From: Imbricaverruca yamaguchii
Taxonomy: Eukaryota > Arthropoda > Thecostraca > Neoverrucidae
Assembly: GCA_034440575.1 (NCBI GenBank)
Contig: JAOTOL010001552.1
Coordinates: forward strand, 1,563,001 to 1,627,000
DNA: 64,000 nucleotides
Direction: 5' to 3'
Part shown: positions 23,061 through 34,649 of the stretch, piece after piece
Numbering within the stretch: position 1 is the stretch's first letter
How the letters are laid out: each line of letters begins with the position of its first letter
Notes under the pieces: generated by a model
What the model was told of the DNA's origin: nothing
Seen by the model: the letters and a program-made list of their open reading frames with translations, nothing else
Database searches by the model: none
Position numbers and translations under genes: made by a program

Positions 23061-26000
23061 TACACTCACGCTGCATATTACTAGGTGCCGAGCTCGGCTG
23101 TGGCTCAGTCACCTATTGGTCCGTTAACAGCAGAGCTAGGGCAGGCTGTCATCTAGTCTGTTGCGACGGCACAAAATATGCTGCTTATCCCCTGGTTCTC
23201 TAGATCTACCAGGAGACATAAATAAGTCAGAGCGTCCCTCCTCGATCCTCCGCAATATTCATGACCACCTAGTGTTTTTTTCTTCAGTAATACCTTCACA
23301 AATGACATATCTTTATGTTTGTTGATTGAGGAAGAGAATACCAGAGGTAATTGTGAGCCTATATGGAGTACTCTCATTTACTTTGTACCGATTCAGTGCT
23401 CCATTAGAAATTGCAAGATCGCCATTAGTTAGCCGCTTCTAGATCAGCTCTGCTTTAGAAGCAGACTGGCGTTCAGATCGCGGCCAGCTCGCCTCTTCGG
23501 GGAAATCCGAGCCGGGCTGCGGCGTCGAGCGCCCAGCCACGCAGGCTGGGAATCGGACGACTGCAGTGGCGGACACAGTTGTTGAACTATTCATCATTTT
23601 GTCAACATGTACAGTATCTTCAGATCTATATGCTATTGTGCTGTTGGCGCATCATCTTTTCCCTGTCAGTCATGTGGAGATATCCTTGGAGATCAAGCTG
23701 AAGACGCCACTGCACATGTCACTGGATACGGCGAGGGTGAGGCACTACATCGTGCGGTCGTCTGGGGGGAGGGGAGGGGTAGTTGATGCGTGGTTTTCCA
23801 ACGCAGGCTTGGAACAGGGCTACAGGGAACTGACACCAGCGGACGGTCTGGCTTATTCAATGGCCGACGTGGTTGACTGGTTTAAGGTCGATACACATAT
23901 GCATAGTGCAAGGTGTTGAACGATATGTCAAATGCATGGCTTTTTAACCTTGAAATCATTCTACTCGCATGCAGCATCCAGCTAGGAGTGTGCGTGTGTG
24001 TGAGTGAACTATAACAGCCTGCCACCGTGTGGTGATTTCGGCTGTTTACGACTTTGAAGTCGGTTGGAGGTGGTGGTCCGGACGGTGCCTGGTAGTAGTT
24101 GGTGGAGGGGGTTGGGGGTCATCGCCTTTGGTATTAACATTGCAAACATACATGGTCATACACTGTTAGTTGTCTCTTACATTCTTTTTTTTCTTTTATC
24201 TAGTTCTTTGTTGTTGTTTTTTCGGTTCCTTTTGTACTTTTTTCCTTTCTTTTTGTTTGTTTGTTTTTTTTTTTTTTTTTTTCTTCTGTTTTTTCCACAT
24301 TCCTTTTTACGTTTGTTTGAGGTTCTGATGTCGGTCTGGCACCAGCTTCCTTCGATTTAAAAAAATATAAACACATGTCATGGGCACAGTTGGGGGAGAC
24401 TGGGTTGAGGAGTTGTTCGGTAGTTTGTTCCTATACTGTCTAGTGTCGCGTAGGTTTTGTTCTGGTTTTCATGGGTGTTGTGGTTGGTTTGTTCGTGGAT
24501 GTAGTGCTTGGTTTGTTGGTTGCTCGTGTTGTCGGTGCATCAATGTGTTTTGGACATTACTACTGATGCAGTTCAGATGCTAGACCCGACATTTGACCTC
24601 AGGTCATCCATATAGCAGCAATTTATCGGGCCATTACCTGCTGCGGTTACTGTAACCGGGCCGCCCCCTGACATCTCCGTTGGGCGGCTCGTCGCAATCG
24701 GCTTCGCAAAGAATGGAGTGAAGTACATGAATACAGTATGGAAGCGCTTAGGTACACAATAACAAACAGTAGTTTTCAAGATGTGTAGGGAATAACACAC
24801 AAAGTGACATCAACCGCATGACAGTCATTTGCATTTATGACAGCATTCCAGTTGACCAAGTTTGGTTCCATTAACCTGTCATGAACTGGACCTAACTTGA
24901 CCTCGGTGACCTAACATAACTTTGAAAATATATGGCATAATAATATACATGAAAGAAGTCGCTAGTGTTGCCAAGAACATTTCCCTTTTGCCAATCTATG
25001 GGAAGCGCATCAGTGCCGATTTTTGTGGATTGGCGCTGCGAGATTTTTGGACTTTAACGGCCCCTAACTTGAAATGTGTTGTCCAATTTCCGTTTTTCAT
25101 GCTTTAAGCAACGCGCCTGTCAATTCTAAGCAGGTACGCAAACAATGGTGTTTATCTGCCAGTAACTATCTGGAGTGATGTACGAAAAACGGGAGGGGTA
25201 GGCGGATTTCGCCACCCACCCCTCCAGGGCGTGTTTTGATTTTCAGAGTCCTTGCGTTTCGTGGTTATGGCTTCAATTTGCATCATGTGGGTATCACTTG
25301 ACGTGGCTTGCCGTACGGTATCAGAATGTTGAGATATCGAAGTAATTTCAAAAATGTCGAAGGTCCGGCGTGTTTACAACTATTGAGTGTAGTAGGAATA
25401 GGACGGTCAGATCTATGTTTGTTTGCAGCCTTTGTGATAGCAGTCACTCGCATCCTATATGACAAGGGCTCCCCAAGAAATTCATCGTAACCTGTTCGGA
25501 CGGTGCTCTCATCGCCGGTTTTTAATTTATGCTGCCACATTGCTGTTACGGACATACAAAACATATAACTTTCTTTTCAGTTTGACCGCTTTCCTCTTGA
25601 TGACTCAACTGTTGTCAAATTTGCAAGAGAAGCCACACGTGAATGCGCGCAATTTTATAACTAGCCCGAGTTCATAACCGCGAGAGAGCAATGTTGTAAT
25701 CAGGTGTAGAACCCAGGAATTATCATGTGGGCACCTGTCTGGAGAGGCGCCATTTATTTGGATCGGCTCCACTGTGAAAGCGCCTGAAGTGGCGCCTCTC
25801 GCTGCAAAATTCGAGGGGGAGGGATGTACTCGGCTCTTCCGCAAGGGGCGCCTTTCCTTCCAAGGGGAGCCTTTTTATTTAATAGAGGCGCCTGAAGCTG
25901 AAAAATGCGAGCGGGAACACTGGAACCTTTTCAGAGGGACGCATTTCCCGGCCTGGGGGAATGTGTACCCATAAAACAGGATAGCATGGGAAATGAAATT

Positions 26001-26102
26001 GCATGTTCATCTTTGCTACCATAAAACCATCGTCCGATAATTTATGTTTTTCCTGCTACAAGAGGGCAACGTTAAACATACTTAAAACATTGCTCTAACA
26101 TT
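23061..26102. other. Long unassigned stretch
   Basis: This is about 3 kb with no assignable gene. It contains a T-rich tract (24180-24300, including a run of 17 T) and G-rich tracts. At 25745-25900 GGCGCC recurs with GCGCCTGAAG in a loose repeat. A 117-codon frame at 23566-23919 is discussed among the rejected items. Confidence 0.4.
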
Positions 26103-26144
26103 GTTGTACCTGATTCACTATGGTGATGGTGAATCAGGTCCAAC
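26103..26144. repeat. Short near-perfect hairpin
   Basis: GTTGTACCTGATTCAC (26103-26118) is followed after ten bases by its complement with a single mismatch (26129-26144). Fifteen of sixteen positions pair. There is no T run after it on the plus strand and no neighbouring gene, so no function is assigned. Confidence 0.8.
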
Positions 26145-26273
26145 ACAAGTCACCAAAACTTCATTTTTAGCAATGGTAAATCTGAAAAATTGAAATACAC
26201 TGGAATTGAAATGAATTCAAGTGTCTGAAAATGGCATTGAAAAGGAAGTGGCTGAAATCCAAAGTTTTGTTAT

Positions 26274-26474
26274 GTCCAGCCGGCCACGTGTGTGCCGTCA
26301 TGTGCGTGTCAGAATGTTGGCTGACCACGTCGGCAGCTAGGTCCAGCCGGCCACGTGTACGCCGTCATGTGCGTGTCAGTGTGTTGGCTGACCACGTCGG
26401 CAGCTAGGTCCAGCCGGCCACGTGTGCGCCGTCATGTGCGTGTCAGTATATTGGCTGACCACGTCTACAACTAG
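26274..26474. repeat. 67-bp triplication
   Basis: Three tandem copies of a 67-bp unit start at 26274, 26341 and 26408. Each begins GTCCAGCCGGCCACGTGT and contains TTGGCTGACCACGTC. Copies one and two are almost identical, and the third diverges at its end. Confidence 0.95.
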
Positions 26475-29400
26475 GTGCCGCCGCCACGGAACGGCTCGCT
26501 CCAGACGGCACGGAGCCTTGGGGTAGGCTGGTGCCGTGACTTTAGCGACTCGTGGTCGACCACAAGTTGCGGGATTCTATTGCAATCGCTAGTCATCAGC
26601 TACTTCGCCGGGTCACACTGAACCCGACCGGCGGGGTTGGTGCCATAATGTACATGCCATATCGATCCCCGATAATACAAAGCCATGTATATTTGTTGAT
26701 GAATATTTGCTATGTGTTCACAACCGAATGTCAGTACACACTGAAGCTGTCAGCCGCCTCCACGATACTGCTGCTCCCCGCATGGCTCTCGTTCGATATC
26801 TCTTGTATGGCCATTTTATGAGCCATCTTCCATATTGATTGAAGCGATTGTATCTGAATACGCTGGGTTTCGACAAGAGACTTTGTTCGAAAACAATGAT
26901 CTCGTCTAGGTTTACATTTGGGTTTATTTATGTTTTGATTTCATTGTTTTTTTTTGTGCGAGTATGAGAAGTCCAACTGTTGGCCAACTGGCCAAAATAC
27001 TGTTGCAGAAGCATGGATCACGAATACAGTTGCTTATAAAAGGAATAGTTTCGATGTCAGGGATGTGTTGCTAATTCAGTAATTGTTCCCTATTCATGTT
27101 CCCATAACTAATTGTAGATAATCATAGATGTGTGGGAGGGATTCCAGCGTCCCAATCTACCTCCTTCCCCACCACTTGTGTACATCGTAGACATCTCAAA
27201 GGGCCCGTTATTATTTGCAAGGGGTTGGAGGCGTTCTTAGGCTCCAAACAACACCTAAAAAAGTTATGTTGAATTTTCTGTCTCCTCCAAGACAATAGCG
27301 TAGAGGAGTGCGAATGGGCCACTAGCATGGTCCTCGGGCCGTGTCATGGACCCGTAGAATCCCAAGAATGGGGTGACCGATCCAGTCACCCTCTTAGCTA
27401 CGTCCAAGTTTGTGGCACTGACTGTGAAGATCAGCAGCAAGGAACGAATGATGCCTTCCCTTCCTCAGGCTTCTGGCTGCACCATTAGATGTTTTGCATG
27501 TGCATGTACGGACATCTAGTGCTTTACATCATTAAAAATCATTTGTTCCGAGCTAGGACAATTTTGTCGCCGTAAAATTTAAACGCAAGCCCAAATAGCC
27601 TTTATGAATCCACCAATCGTTATACCTCCTGAGCTCTACACTGGGAAGGTTGACATTTCGACATTCTTAAAGTGTATATTAGAGGATGAGCTGTCCAGTT
27701 TCGATATGTGTCTAATATATTTCGAGATGGAGGGGATAGATGGGGGGGGGGATCCACCCCATAGATTCAGGCCTAAACGAGCCCCACTTTAGTAAATGTA
27801 ATAAATCCACCGACACCTCTGGTCTTCTTAATACAACTACATTTTAAAAATATTCTGAGCATGCCTGTGCTCTAACGTATGGTTGCTTACGTGGAGCTAC
27901 TCCGAAGTACGCTTGTGCATGCAAACATGGGTAAGTTCCCTTGCATCTGTGTATGTACATTTCCGCATATTCACGTACATTTGCGCTGACCTATATTCAT
28001 ATACGCAACTTTGCCCTCCATACATTTGCGCTCACTTACATTTGCGCATGTGTGCTTTCGTGCTTACGTAGACTTGAGTGTGCGCACAATTGGCATGCGT
28101 ATAAGTTAAAGTACGCGAAGCCAATGAAGTACAGCACATTCACACAAACTGATTCGGCGGGCGCACTTTCCGGGATCATCAGGTGACTCGCAGTGCATGT
28201 ACAACATTCGGTGCTTGGGAACATGAGTGTCGAAACAACAACAAAAACAAACACTCAGCAGGGAAGAGGTGACAAATCCTACCAATACGGGGTCAGACAC
28301 AATCATTCCTGCGCCATACACATGATATCGGCCTGCCACCTTCATAATATGACGCTTTATTGGCCCTCACAACCTGGGGTGGGGGCGAATGTCTCATCTT
28401 TTCCTTTTCCTAGGCCTGTCTATGATTGGGAAGTCGAAAGTTGTTTTGGGAGAAGAGGGACGATAGATTTCCTAGGCATGTTCTTTACAGTTAACAACAT
28501 AAAACCCTGGCTTGCATAACACAGCCTATCTCGCGCCCAGCAAACAGTTTTCGAATCCCTCGCATAAAAGACGTTCTATGACAGTGGAGTTAGCATAGAA
28601 CTGCTAAAGTAGTCGATATTATCCCATCTCTGTTGCTGAACCCAGAGACGTCTACAGAGTGGCTTTCTCCTGTTCTTGCCCCATCCCCCCCCCCGAGTGT
28701 TCCGTACATTCATCAGTATACAATGTGCAGTTCAGTGCACTGCCGGAGATCCCAGGAGTGGTGGGAAGGTTGGAAATAAATGCTGTCTGCTGGGTCCGTG
28801 ATCTCTGTTTCTGGGTGTGAAAACATGAAGCTGAAAACATTCAGCTTTCCAAAAAAGAGAATCTGGTCATGCACTGTTGCACGTCATGGAGTTTTTAGCT
28901 CGATTGGCCGATCCAGAGGGCCCGATTCTATTACTTTTGCAAGATATCACAATCTAAAGCTTAGCGGACATTTCATATGTCACACGCCGGGGATGGATAC
29001 TACATGAGGGCGCATTGGGCCTAGACAGACCCGTTTCATAGCATGCTGGGAGATCATGTTAACCAATGGTACGGCATATCACGATTATGCACACCGTCAT
29101 CTTTTTTGGGGGGGGGATTGAGATCTATTTCAATGATTTAGTGAATATGTATTCTCTTATCATTACATTCGGGATAATTATATGGCCATTCGGAAGTCGT
29201 TGGAATTCATGGACACAAATTTGAAGTAACAGATTTAGGAAGTCTGCATTTTTCGCATAATTGACTGCGCATCGGATGCTGTGATGTTTTATTTCTTGAA
29301 CGGGAATAGAATCGCCAGAGGTCGGTTGAAACAAAATGAAGTCTGCGAACACATGCCAGCTGCTGCAAAACTTGCACACACTTTGCGATACAACGCATAC

Positions 29401-29980
29401 CGACCAATTATGTGATGGTTGGAATCTTCCATTCTGCTTCTAAACGGAACAGTAGCTGTTTGGAAGAGCTAGAAAACACAGAAGGAAGTAGCCAAATTCT
29501 TACCGAATCACACACGTATGTTCCGATAACATAACTATAAGACAAGATTAAGACAGGAGAAATCTTAAATTCAGCTGCAATTTCCAACCGCAAAATCAAA
29601 TGATGCTATACAAAAATAGCCCGGAGCTTTTCACTTCATCGCATAAATTTTAACAAGATATACAGTGTCGGTGCATTCTGTAGAACTTTACCACCGTTTA
29701 ACTGATTAAGCCGAGGTGCTTTAGATGTACGCAAATACATTCGTACATGATGAGTAATACATGAGTAATTCTTTCCTTGAGGATTTGGAACGGTGGTCTA
29801 GCCTGGTGGTCGCTTACCTACAAAAAGCAGTTGCTTCGTCCAGCAAGCGCTATTGCGACATACACAATTCCAACACCGTGGAAGTAAAAGAGAGCCAACT
29901 CGTAATGCACCTCGAGTGCACAAGAGGCAGGAGGCTATAATGAACTATGGGTAACCCGTTCTCGCAGGTTAATGCACATT
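26475..29980. other. Long unassigned stretch
   Basis: About 3.5 kb contains no gene that I can support. It holds three mononucleotide runs (G near 27747 and 29108, C near 28686). At 27940-28060 there is a loose repeat of TACATTTGCGC with CACTTACA. The frames at 27122-27328 (minus) and 28193-28519 (plus) have no recognised motif. Confidence 0.4.
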
Positions 29981-30022
29981 TTCACCAGCGACACCGTGAC
30001 GGTTTCGCGATGCGAACAATCA
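29981..30022 (+). repeat. Direct repeat copy 1 with TTCGCGA core
   Basis: TTCACCAGCGACACCGTGAC followed by GGTTTCGCGATGCGAAC matches 30749-30790 at all but about seven positions. The inner part is an imperfect inverted repeat. Confidence 0.75.
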
Positions 30023-30748
30023 TCGGATTTTAATCGAAAGAAAAAATGCTTTATCGGAGGAAATTCTGGTCCAACAAACATTCGGCTGCCAGCGGATTTT
30101 AAAGCAAAACACCCACAGAAACATACAATTATAGCGGAAACACTATAGCGGATAGGTTTGTACTCAAGATGAAGTTTCCACTTAGACAAAATGTGTTGCC
30201 ACGGGGGCTGTGCATACCATAATCAAAAATGAAGAAAATATGTACTTTTGAATGATCTACATTCGTCCAGTACACTCTACAATTACCTACGTTATTTTAA
30301 TACAATTGTTAATCTGAAAGAAAAGTTTTCAACAAAAAGTTTCAAAAGTTGCACAAAAGATGCGACATGGGGGCTTTCACCGCCGGTATTTTTGGATATT
30401 TGGATATTAATATCAATATTTGCTATGGCAAAATGTTGTTTCCGAGAGGCGAACTCCGAATCACCGGCTTGAATTACATGCTTATGGTATTATAATGGGC
30501 ATCGCAACCACTCAGAAGATAAGAAAATACCGTCAAATCACCCTACTCAGCAGAAATCACAATTTTTGGAAGAAAACAAATGGGGAAAAAATCCCAAAAC
30601 TGTAAGAATTTCTAAGTGGCCCACGACCCCTGATCCCATATTCAGGGAAAAAATCGGTCAGCCATTTTCCAAACCAAACTCCGAATCACCCACTCCGGGC
30701 AAAAGCGCCAAGTCGACTCCTAATCACCCACTTAGGCTTCCCTAACTT
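30023..30748. other. Unassigned DNA between two direct repeats
   Basis: This is about 730 bp of AT-rich sequence. CGAACTCCGAATCACC near 30448 and ACTCCGAATCACCCACTC near 30680 recur as a short shared phrase. No coding frame of note is present. Confidence 0.4.
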
Positions 30749-30790
30749 TTCATCAGCGACACCGTGACTGGTTCGCGACGCGAACCGTCC
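30749..30790 (+). repeat. Direct repeat copy 2 with a perfect palindrome
   Basis: This is the second copy of the 42-bp direct repeat, 768 bp from the first. It contains the perfect 17-base inverted repeat GGTTCGCGACGCGAACC at 30770-30786. Confidence 0.78.
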
Positions 30791-30964
30791 ACTTTCGCGC
30801 CACAGACGCTGCGCTTTCTCCGTTCCATCCCAAGACAGCTGATCAATGGCGTCACCAGGGTACGACTAGTCGGCATATTCAGGGCGGACAATACAAATAT
30901 TGCGCGAGAATCACAATGTATTCAACATTAGGTAGCCATCAAATCTGATACAAACAGGTCTGAG

Positions 30965-31544
30965 CAGAGTGTTCGTACTCTGCATCCGCCACTGCGCCGC
31001 ATATCAGCTTCCCACGGGGCGACGGCCGGTTCCCGACGTCTGAAAAGTTAACAATGTGCGCACACAGAAAAAGCGTATTCAACGACACATCCTGCCATCT
31101 AGTGAGAAATATTGTTATCTATGCTTCAACGTTCAATCGCATGACATTCATTCAATATCCGTTGCTATAATACCTAGACCGTGCTGCTACCTAGCGATAG
31201 CTATCCGAAATGATGCTTCTATAAAATTATGTAGTTCTTGAATCTGTGGAGGTTACGACCGCTTCGGAGTTGTGGAGGTTATGACCTGTGGAGGTTATGA
31301 CCGCTCCGTACTTGTGGAGGTTGCAACCTGTGGGGATTACGACCTGTGGAGGTTATGACCTGTGGAGGTTATGACCGCTTCGGAGTTGTGGAGGTTACGA
31401 CCTGTGGAGGTTACGACCTGTGGAGGTTATGACCGCTGCGGACTTGTGGAGGTTATGACCTGTGGAGGTTACGACCGCTGCGATGTGTTGAATTTGTGGA
31501 GGTTGTGACCTGTGGAGATTACGACCTGTGGAGGTTATGATACG
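30965..31544 (-). repeat. Dispersed repeat family B, copy 2
   Basis: This is an inverted copy of 18770-19400. The right part (31244-31544) is the short-unit array read as GTGGAGGTTATGACC, and the left part holds the shared unique blocks, including GTGCTGCTACCTAGCGATAG and CATCCTGCCATCTAG. The array ends in GGAGGTTATGATACG, the exact complement of the start of copy 1. The sequences outside this point differ, which sets one boundary. The other boundary lies just beyond CATCCGCCACTGCGCC (about 30990). Confidence 0.8.
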
Positions 31545-32175
31545 TCTCCGCCGAAACAGAGAAGCGAACGCGGTTACATGGAATGTTCACTGCCGCTAAA
31601 GCACATATTTCGCTATGCAAACATGCCTTCTGTTTTGAAGCTGAGGCTAACGGCAACTCACGTTCGATGTGAAGGGAAACTGAAGGCAACTATGAAGATT
31701 AAAATGGTGCTACTAAATTTCACCCACCAGCAAAATCGTGAAAAGCACTGCGTATGCCATGCTCTGTGTCTTTGCATACTTCATGCCGATGACTCTCCAG
31801 TAAATTTCTCCTGGGAACTGAAATCCATCACCTCCATTGTAGCCAAGTAGGCAACTGCTGCACCGCTGCCCATTACACAGCAAGGTTGATCACACTGTGG
31901 CCAACAATACAGTTGGCTTGCGTGCTAGTCCGTTAGCCAGTTAACTGGCAGCGAATAGAGCAGCTAAGCACTGCTGACTGGCTGGAAGGCCACCTTCCCC
32001 TGGCTATTTCTGAACAATCAGTTTCCCTGACTGTAGCACGACACTGACCGCGGCCCACCATGCGCCACTGACAAGCACGGCGTGGTCGGTCAGCACGTCA
32101 CATGACGTTCCCGCCGCAGCCTCCGACCAAGTCGTGCCGGCTGTGACCTGACCTGACCTCTGCACGTGGCCGCAG
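31545..32175. other. DNA upstream of the first visible K2P exon
   Basis: This is presumably intron sequence, because the K2P exon that follows begins inside a codon. The end is a normal acceptor: CTGACCTGACC pyrimidine-rich phrases followed by GCCGCAG at 32169-32175. A 112-codon frame (31512-31850) has no recognisable content. Confidence 0.5.
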
Positions 32176-32541
32176 GCTACGGCAACATGGCGCCGCGCAC
32201 GGTGGCCGGCCGGCTGTTCTGCATGCTGTTCGCGCTGATCGGCATCCCGCTGACGCTGACGGTGATCGCCGACCTGGGCGCCATGTTCGCCACAACCGTG
32301 TCCACCCTGTTCGAGCGGGCCAAGCGGCGCTGGTTCCCGGCCGGCTCGGGCCGCAGAGGGCCGCGCCTCAGCGACAAGCAAGAGCGCGCGCTCGCCTTCG
32401 TCGTGTCGCTGGCGTTCCTGGTGCTCTACATCGCCATCGGCGGCGGTCTGTTCCTGCTCTGGGAGAGCTGGACCTTCCTGGAGAGCTTCTACTTCTGCTT
32501 CATCACCATGACCACGATCGGATTCGGCGATTTTGTGCCAG
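32176..32541 (+). CDS. K2P potassium channel, exon with pore 1 end to pore 2
   Basis: This encodes part of a two-pore-domain potassium channel, which passes background potassium current across the plasma membrane as a dimer. It starts after AG at 32174-32175 with GC, so the first glycine codon of GYG is split (phase 1). A phase-1 intron at this glycine is a known conserved feature of K2P genes. Counting that glycine as residue 1, the exon gives GYG of the first selectivity filter, GNMAPRTVAGR, transmembrane helix 2 (about 13-34), a basic linker, helix 3 (about 73-96) and the second pore loop FCFITMTTIGFGDFVP (107-122). It ends at a GTGAGA donor (32542). Codons are GC-rich at third positions, unlike the surroundings. 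The GNMAPRT linker suits TWK-type invertebrate channels. The exon with helix 1 and the start of pore 1 was not found in the window. Confidence 0.95.
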
Positions 32542-32919
32542 GTGAGATGTCTGGCTTTCTGGCGACGACTTAAAGTCTATGGGATCACCTTTACATTGTA
32601 GTAGTGGAATCTTTTTAAGCTGATGCGATCTAAAGTAGATGAGTGTGAAACTGTTTTTCAGTGACTTGTTCTCAAAGCTACTGCTTGACTCTTTCCGATG
32701 GAACATCCCAAGATATAGATTTCCGTCCGGTCGTAAACGACCTTTCACCTCAGTTGATGCTGCTCAATCCAATTGCCTCGTCGTTCTGGTAAATCCATTT
32801 AAACAAACTAGAGCGCATTACTGCTGATTATGTTCTTCATCCACCCGTCCGCTTGAATATCACCGTGCCAGTGATGCCATAAGTTTACCGAACCTGACTT
32901 GACCTAACCTGACCCATAG
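32542..32919 (+). other. K2P intron, 378 bp
   Basis: This is a GT-AG phase-1 intron between the pore 2 exon and the helix 4 exon. The donor is GTGAGATG, and the acceptor region is CCTAACCTGACCCATAG. A second AG nine bases downstream (GCAG at 32925-32928) would keep the frame and drop three residues. Confidence 0.85.
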
Positions 32920-33056
32920 CCAACGCAGAGTACATGCTGGTGTGCACGTTTTACATTCTGGTCGGACTGGCGCTTACCACCACCATCATCGAGATTGTGC
33001 GGCGACAGTACGCACAATCATGGCAGCAGATGAAGATGCTTTCCGCCAGACTGCAG
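32920..33056 (+). CDS. K2P potassium channel, transmembrane helix 4 exon
   Basis: This continues the channel in frame from 32541. The joined codon G+CC gives alanine, and the exon reads ANAEYMLVCTF, then the hydrophobic helix 4 YILVGLALTTTIIEIV (about residues 134-149), then the cytoplasmic RRQYAQSWQQMKMLSARLQ. It ends in phase 0 at CAG with the donor GTGAGAGG. I chose the acceptor at 32919 because it restores ANAEYM directly after the FVP of pore 2, where K2P channels carry a few residues before helix 4. Acceptor choice three codons further on is possible. The basic-aromatic stretch after helix 4 is the usual start of the regulated cytosolic tail. Confidence 0.93.
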
Positions 33057-33579
33057 GTGAGAGGCGTGGGATCTGGGTCAGAGGTCGGGATGTGGGGTCA
33101 GGGTCAAAGGTCAGAAAGTGTTAGAAGCTATCAGTCAGAGCTATTAGGCAGCTATGTCTCAGATGTACAAGCTAGTCAGAGGCTAGTTGTGGCCAAGGTA
33201 GAGGATGTAAGAAGGTTTGGCGTTAGGGTCAGAGGCCAGAATATCTGGTCAGGATCAGGGACCACAAGGCGTGGATGGAAGTCGAGACAGCATGCTCTGG
33301 ACTAGCCTCCATCGGCTCTGCAAATTTCTCACGCTTGGGTGTCTGTGGGTTGCAGATATCCATCGCAACTTCGCTCGTGACTTAGAAACTATCGCTAAAT
33401 ATCGTGCCAAATCATTGGAGGGAAGAACTTTTGGGAATGTGTTGTCAATGGAAATGCATGCTCGGTAGAAACGATCTTTGAGACCAGTTATCAATTTTCT
33501 GGGAAAACAAACACAATGTCTACCCAGCAAGATTACTAGTATTCACTACCTTTGGAAACGGAAGCCAACACTATCTCAA

Positions 33580-33582
<3 letters not shown>

Positions 33583-33631
<49 letters not shown>
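33583..33631. repeat. TA microsatellite
   Basis: This is 49 bases of uninterrupted TA, located about 530 bp into the K2P last intron. Confidence 0.95.
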
Positions 33632-33633
<2 letters not shown>

Positions 33634-34203
33634 CGTTTTCTATTTATTATGGTTTGAATCCTATGAGGCCTTAGCTAAAATACTTCATCAACATGTAATG
33701 GTCCTGTGCAAATTCATGCAACGCTAATGTTAGCTGAAGCCAGAACATAGTATGCATTGTCTTAGACATAAGGTTCAGCTTGTGTGTGTTGCAAAGGTGT
33801 GTTTCGCAATTTATTCTTGTACTGTAATGAGCGAATTGTGTCCATGCCGATTTGTTGACTATGTGTTGCTAAGATTCTGCCCCAGTCCACCATCACGATC
33901 AGGGTGCACACAGGGCTATGTTTATCTATATCTATCTATGTCTATCTATGTCTATCTATGAGTTCGTTATCGTAAAGATACATGGTGAAGTCCAAACGTT
34001 AAAATGTCAGGTGTTGTCAATTGTAATCCGAGGGCGGTTCATATTCTGCTTTATTATGTCTGTGAGGCTTACAAGTTGCACTGTTTGTTTTAGAAGAGCG
34101 CAATTGTAATTATTTATTGCGTTGTGGTGGTCAGTGCAGCCACACCAAGGAGTCCTAGACTAGCGCAGAGCAATCTTCGTTAACATAAACTTCGATGAAT
34201 ATC

Positions 34204-34275
34204 CGCGAGTGTTAAATTATCCGTGAGTGTCAATATCTGCGAGTATATCCGCAGGCGTCAAATTTAACACTCGCG
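34204..34275. repeat. Perfect 15-bp inverted repeat with short tandem units
   Basis: CGCGAGTGTTAAATT (34204-34218) has an exact complement at 34261-34275. Between them, ATCCGTGAGTGT, ATCTGCGAGTAT and ATCCGCAGGCGT repeat the same phrase in decayed form. It resembles a transposon terminal repeat, but no partner end was identified. Confidence 0.8.
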
Positions 34276-34649
34276 AAATCCAAAGTAAACATTCCTCTTT
34301 CATACAGTTATTGCTCAATACACTGTCTAGTTTGTTGATATAGTGTTACCTAGTGATATAAGTGAATCTGACACAAACGTAAATGCTCTCCGTGTGTCAT
34401 GCCCATCTACTTGTTCATGGCGAATGCGCTTAAAGCTGCTGCTCGAACCTGGCCGCCGACGGTACAACATTATCCAGCGGGTCACGTCTTGGCGTGGCAC
34501 GTTAAGTATGTGGGGCACGAGCAGTACACGTCGGCTCGTGGCGGCCGTGCACGCGCTGTATCGCCGCGGGCACGACACGCCACCGGAACTGGGCCCGTGT
34601 CACGGCCGCTTCCGCCACAGTCGCGGCTGGTCCAGAGACGCTGCCGCTA

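Noticed and set aside
23566..23919. Frame ending in KVDTHMHSARC, resembling the VDTHIHA metal-binding motif of AMP deaminase
   Set aside because: Only about ten residues match. The preceding residues do not fit the enzyme, and a stop follows directly where the conserved MNQKHLL stretch should be. No second motif is nearby.
32004..32381. Minus-strand frames across the first K2P exon
   Set aside because: They are the antisense shadow of a GC-rich coding exon; the plus strand carries the clear channel motifs and splice sites.
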